Shown in pieces: positions 13,600 to 16,161 of a DNA stretch of 16,161 nt. The notes below the pieces were generated by a model. That model worked only from the letters and a program-made list of their open reading frames with translations. It did no database searches and was not told the origin of the DNA. Position 1 is the stretch's first letter. Each line of letters begins with the position of its first letter. The stretch lies in contig DAHWQF010000014.1 of NCBI GenBank assembly GCA_027334785.1, positions 1 to 16,161 on the forward strand, given 5' to 3'. The stretch is from Acidimicrobiaceae bacterium. GTDB lineage: Bacteria; Actinomycetota; Acidimicrobiia; Acidimicrobiales; Palsa-688. Position numbers and translations under genes: made by a program.

Positions 13600-15762
13600 G
13601 TGGCCGAACTGAAGAGCCTGGCCGAACTGGGGGGCGTGCCGATCTCTGTTTTGGGTTCGGCCGGGAGGCCCCTCAGGGCGGAACGAGGGCAGAAGAAGGC
13701 GAAGACCCGGGCGGACGCGCTGGCCGAGATGGGTATCACCGACTTGCTCGGCCTACTCACCCACTACCCGCGTCGTTACCTCGACCGCACCACCCAGGTG
13801 CCGATATCGGAGCTCCGGGAGGGCGAGGAGGCTACGGTCCTGGCCGTCGTGCGCCGGGTGCGCCGCCAGCCGGCCCGCCGGGGCGGCAAGCCGCTGGTGC
13901 TGGTCGACCTCTCGGACGGCCACGGCTACCTGTCCTTGTCCTTTTTCAACCAGCCCTGGCGGGCGCAACAACTGCGCGAGGGCATGGAACTGGCTGTCTC
14001 GGGCAAGGTCGGCGTCTTCCGAGGCAGGCGCCAGATGGCCAACCCCACCGTTGAGGTGGTCGAGGGGGAGTGGCAGGGCCGGGTCGTCCCGATCTACCCG
14101 CAGTCAGAAAAGGCCGGCATCAGTTCGATGGAGATCGGTGACTGCGTAGCCGAGGCCCTGCGCTGGGTGGGGGAGCTCGAGGACCCCGTGCCGAGCGAAG
14201 CCCTCGCCGAGCACCACTTCGCAGGCCGGGACTGGTCGATGAGGCAGGTCCACCAGCCCGAGTCGGTGGGGACGAAAAACGCCGCCCGGCGCCGGCTGGG
14301 CTTCGACGAGCTCCTGCGGCTGCAGCTCGTCCTCGTGATGCGCAAGCGCGCCGTGGAGCGCTCGGCGGTGGGCATCGCCCACCACGTCGGCTCAGAACTG
14401 GTCGAGCGCTTCCGCGACCGCCTTCCCTTTCCCCTGACCGGCGCCCAGGACAGAGCGATCAAGCAGATCGAGGCCGACCTGGCGAGGGCGGTGCCGATGC
14501 ACCGCCTGTTGCAAGGTGACGTGGGCTCGGGCAAGACCCTGGTGGCCGTTTGGTGCCTGCTGACAGCAGTCTCGGGCGGTCACCAGGGCGCTCTCATGGC
14601 GCCGACCGAGGTCTTGGCCGGGCAGCACTTCCTATCCCTCAGCAACCTCGTTTCGGGGCTCTCGGTCAGTGACGACGCGACGCTCTTCGGCCAAAGGCAG
14701 GTGCGGGCCGAGCTCCTCACCAACCAGACAACCGCCGCCGAACGAGCCCGGATCCTCTCGGGCCTGGCGGACCGCAACGTCGACATGGTGGTTGGCACGC
14801 ACGCCTTGTTGACCGAGTCCGTGCGCTTCAAGCGCCTCGGCATGGTCGTGATAGACGAGCAGCACCGTTTCGGGGTTGAGCAGCGTGCCGCGCTGCGGGC
14901 CAAGGGTGACGGGCCCGTGCCCGACGTGCTCGTGATGACGGCCACACCGATCCCCCGGACCGCAGCCATGACCGTTTATGGTGATCTCGACACGACCGTG
15001 CTCGACGAGCTGCCTCCGGGCAGGACACCGGTTGAGACGCGCTGGGCGCGGGGGCCGCTCGAGGTGGAGGCGGCCTGGCAACGGGTGCGCGACGAGGTGG
15101 CCAAGGGCCGCCAGGCCTATGTCGTGTGCCCCCTCGTCGAGGAGTCGGAGAAGGTGCAGGCCGCATCGGCCACCGAGGAGTACGCCCGCCTCGCGGCCGG
15201 TCCCCTGGCCGGGCTCCGGCTGGGCCTGCTTCACGGCCAGCTCGGGGCGCGGGACAAGGAAGAAGTCATGTCGAGCTTCCGTTCGGGACGAGAGCAGGTC
15301 CTTGTCGCGACGACGGTGATCGAGGTCGGTGTGGACGTCCCCAATGCGACCGTCATGGTCATCGAGGACTCAGGCCGTTTCGGGATCGCCCAGCTCCACC
15401 AGCTGCGCGGTCGTGTCGGGCGCGGCGCCGACCGTTCCTGGTGCTACCTGCTCGGGGACGCGCCCACCCCCGAGGCGGCCGACCGGCTGAACGCGCTCGA
15501 GCGCACCAACGATGGTTTCGAGCTGGCCGAGGTGGACCTCGAGCTCCGGGGCGAGGGCACGATCCTCGGGGCTCGCCAAGCGGGCATCAACGACCTAAAG
15601 CTCGCCTCCCTGCGCCGGCACAAGAAGTACGTGGTGCTCGCCCGAGAGGTGGCGTTCGGCATCGTTGACGCCGACCCGACCCTCGCACGGCACCGGGCGC
15701 TCGCCCGGGAACTGCGCGAGATGGTAGACGACGACGACCGTGAGTACCTGTTCAAAAACTGA
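13600..15762 (+). CDS. recG: ATP-dependent DNA helicase RecG
   Basis: A 720-residue superfamily 2 helicase that remodels stalled replication forks and branch-migrates Holliday junctions. An N-terminal wedge/OB domain (roughly 30-165, with LLTHYPRRYLDRT and VLVDLSDGHGYLSLSFFNQP) contacts the fork. Helicase motifs: GDVGSGKT (about 306-313), APTEVLA, GTHALL, DEQHRFGVEQR (from about 419), MTATPIPRTAAMTVYGDLD, TTVIEVGVDVPNA and QLHQLRGRVGRG. The C-terminus has the RecG-specific region after FELAEVDLELRGEG. Length is normal. I favour GTG 13600, one base after the DAK stop; an ATG at 13579 in the same frame would overlap the DAK gene by 20 bases. No key residue is missing. Confidence 0.95.
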   Translation: MAELKSLAELGGVPISVLGSAGRPLRAERGQKKAKTRADALAEMGITDLLGLLTHYPRRYLDRTTQVPISELREGEEATVLAVVRRVRRQPARRGGKPLVLVDLSDGHGYLSLSFFNQPWRAQQLREGMELAVSGKVGVFRGRRQMANPTVEVVEGEWQGRVVPIYPQSEKAGISSMEIGDCVAEALRWVGELEDPVPSEALAEHHFAGRDWSMRQVHQPESVGTKNAARRRLGFDELLRLQLVLVMRKRAVERSAVGIAHHVGSELVERFRDRLPFPLTGAQDRAIKQIEADLARAVPMHRLLQGDVGSGKTLVAVWCLLTAVSGGHQGALMAPTEVLAGQHFLSLSNLVSGLSVSDDATLFGQRQVRAELLTNQTTAAERARILSGLADRNVDMVVGTHALLTESVRFKRLGMVVIDEQHRFGVEQRAALRAKGDGPVPDVLVMTATPIPRTAAMTVYGDLDTTVLDELPPGRTPVETRWARGPLEVEAAWQRVRDEVAKGRQAYVVCPLVEESEKVQAASATEEYARLAAGPLAGLRLGLLHGQLGARDKEEVMSSFRSGREQVLVATTVIEVGVDVPNATVMVIEDSGRFGIAQLHQLRGRVGRGADRSWCYLLGDAPTPEAADRLNALERTNDGFELAEVDLELRGEGTILGARQAGINDLKLASLRRHKKYVVLAREVAFGIVDADPTLARHRALARELREMVDDDDREYLFKN

Positions 15763-15766
15763 ACGG

Positions 15767-15798
15767 CCCCGGGCGCGGCCCTGGCCTTCGGCCCGGGG
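15767..15798 (+). terminator. Perfect 8-bp stem-loop between recG and rsmD
   Basis: CCCCGGGC (15767-15774) pairs perfectly with GCCCGGGG (15791-15798) across a 16-base loop that itself contains a GGCC repeat. It starts four bases after the recG stop and lies 36 bases before the rsmD ATG. There is no T run, so it may be an attenuator or mRNA-stabilising hairpin rather than a full terminator. Confidence 0.45.
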
Positions 15799-15834
15799 AG
15801 GAGCCTCAGGCTGGGCCGGGGTGGGCCGGAGACC

Positions 15835-16071
15835 ATGACCACCTTGCGGGTGATAGCGGGGGAAAAGGGTGGCCGGCGCATAGTTGCGCCCGACAGTCTG
15901 CGCACGCGGCCCACGAGCGACCGGGTCCGGGAGGCTGCCTTCTCCATGCTCGAAAGCGCCATGGCCGAACGCAGGGGTGGCTTGGCGGGTGCCGTGGTGT
16001 GGGACCTTTTCGCCGGCAGCGGCGCGCTCGGCATCGAGCGCAACCAGCGCCCCATGCGCATGGTGCGCTGA
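15835..16071 (+). pseudogene. rsmD: 16S rRNA (guanine966-N2)-methyltransferase RsmD, truncated by a sequence junction
   Basis: The first 68 residues are clearly RsmD: MTTLRVIAGEKGGRRI, LRTRPTSDRVREAAFSML (22-39), and the SAM-binding motif I VVWDLFAGSGALGIE (54-68). RsmD methylates G966 of 16S rRNA during 30S assembly. In RsmD this motif is normally followed by ALSRGA and about 110 further residues with the NPPY motif. Here homology ends exactly after Glu68 (codon 16036-16038); ten unrelated residues and a stop follow. The last 71 bases of the window belong to an unrelated minus-strand gene, so I think the break is a chimeric join near 16039 rather than natural decay. The position after recG is the normal one. 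Confidence 0.88.
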
Positions 16072-16090
16072 GCACCGCGGCGCCGGTGGA

Positions 16091-16161
16091 CTACAGCGCG
16101 GCCTCGTCCGTCTCGCCGGTGCGGATGCGGATGACGCGCTGGATATCGGTGATGAAGATCT
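16091..16161 (-). CDS. Nitrogen regulatory protein PII (GlnB/GlnK), C-terminal 22 residues (start outside window)
   Basis: Read on the minus strand from the window edge, the frame gives IFITDIQRVIRIRTGETDEAA-Leu and a TAG stop (16093-16091). The segment KIF(V/I)xDVxxVIRIRTGExxxxA(I/L) is the very conserved C-terminus of PII signal proteins, which bind ATP/ADP and 2-oxoglutarate and report nitrogen status to glutamine synthetase, transporters and other targets. The exact ending looks more proteobacterial than actinobacterial to me. It sits tail to tail with a broken rsmD, not a known gene arrangement, which supports a chimeric sequence end. Whether it is glnB or glnK cannot be told. Confidence 0.75.
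   Translation of the reverse strand, partial: IFITDIQRVIRIRTGETDEAAL

Noticed and set aside
16059..16090. Possible start of a second foreign gene after the PII gene (minus-strand ATG at 16061)
   Set aside because: Only about seven codons lie on the far side of the suspected join and no family can be recognised; the rest of the frame runs antisense through rsmD and recG.

Overview
The window is a GC-rich stretch of an actinobacterial chromosome, most like Acidimicrobiia or a related lineage of Actinomycetota. This rests on many GTG starts, few Shine-Dalgarno sequences, a UvrD2-like helicase with a C-terminal HRDC domain, a BldC-type DNA-binding domain, and the order rpmB (reversed), DAK/FakA-like protein, recG, rsmD. 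The class assignment is inference. There is no rRNA, tRNA, CRISPR array, insertion sequence or prophage.

Layout. (1) 1-2766: the 3' end of an exodeoxyribonuclease III gene (xth, +) converges on a two-gene minus-strand operon, a UvrD2-like helicase followed by a small conserved hypothetical protein. The two stop codons overlap in one CTAG. (2) 2850-7986: a tightly packed plus-strand operon holding an alpha/beta hydrolase (apparently frameshifted), a membrane-anchored MurF-like ligase, a divergent D-Ala-D-Ala-ligase-like ATP-grasp enzyme, a PH-SHOCT membrane protein and thiL (thiamine-monophosphate kinase). A strong hairpin follows thiL. (3) 8162-8992: a GAF domain fused to a BldC/MerR-type helix-turn-helix. 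(4) 9021-11500: a DHA2-type MFS exporter behind a perfect 18-bp palindrome that overlaps a good promoter, followed by a MerR regulator that probably binds it. (5) 11522-16038: rpmB (-), then divergently a DAK/FakA-like gene, recG and the 5' part of rsmD. (6) 16039-16161: rsmD homology stops dead, and the last 71 bases read on the minus strand as the C-terminus of a PII protein (GlnB/GlnK). This is most simply an assembly or cloning chimera.

Most interesting points. The MurF-like/Ddl-like pair lacks the usual UDP-MurNAc-peptide-binding N-domain of MurF and has lost the Ser of the Ddl D-Ala2-binding loop, so it may build a different or membrane-bound conjugate. The GAF-BldC fusion is an uncommon one-protein sensor-regulator. 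The UvrD2-like helicase appears to have almost no 2B subdomain. A palindromic operator sits over the exporter promoter. Two unrelated genes (the helicase and the MerR gene) carry in-frame 15-bp minisatellites. The hydrolase can be restored, including its catalytic His, by removing one G.
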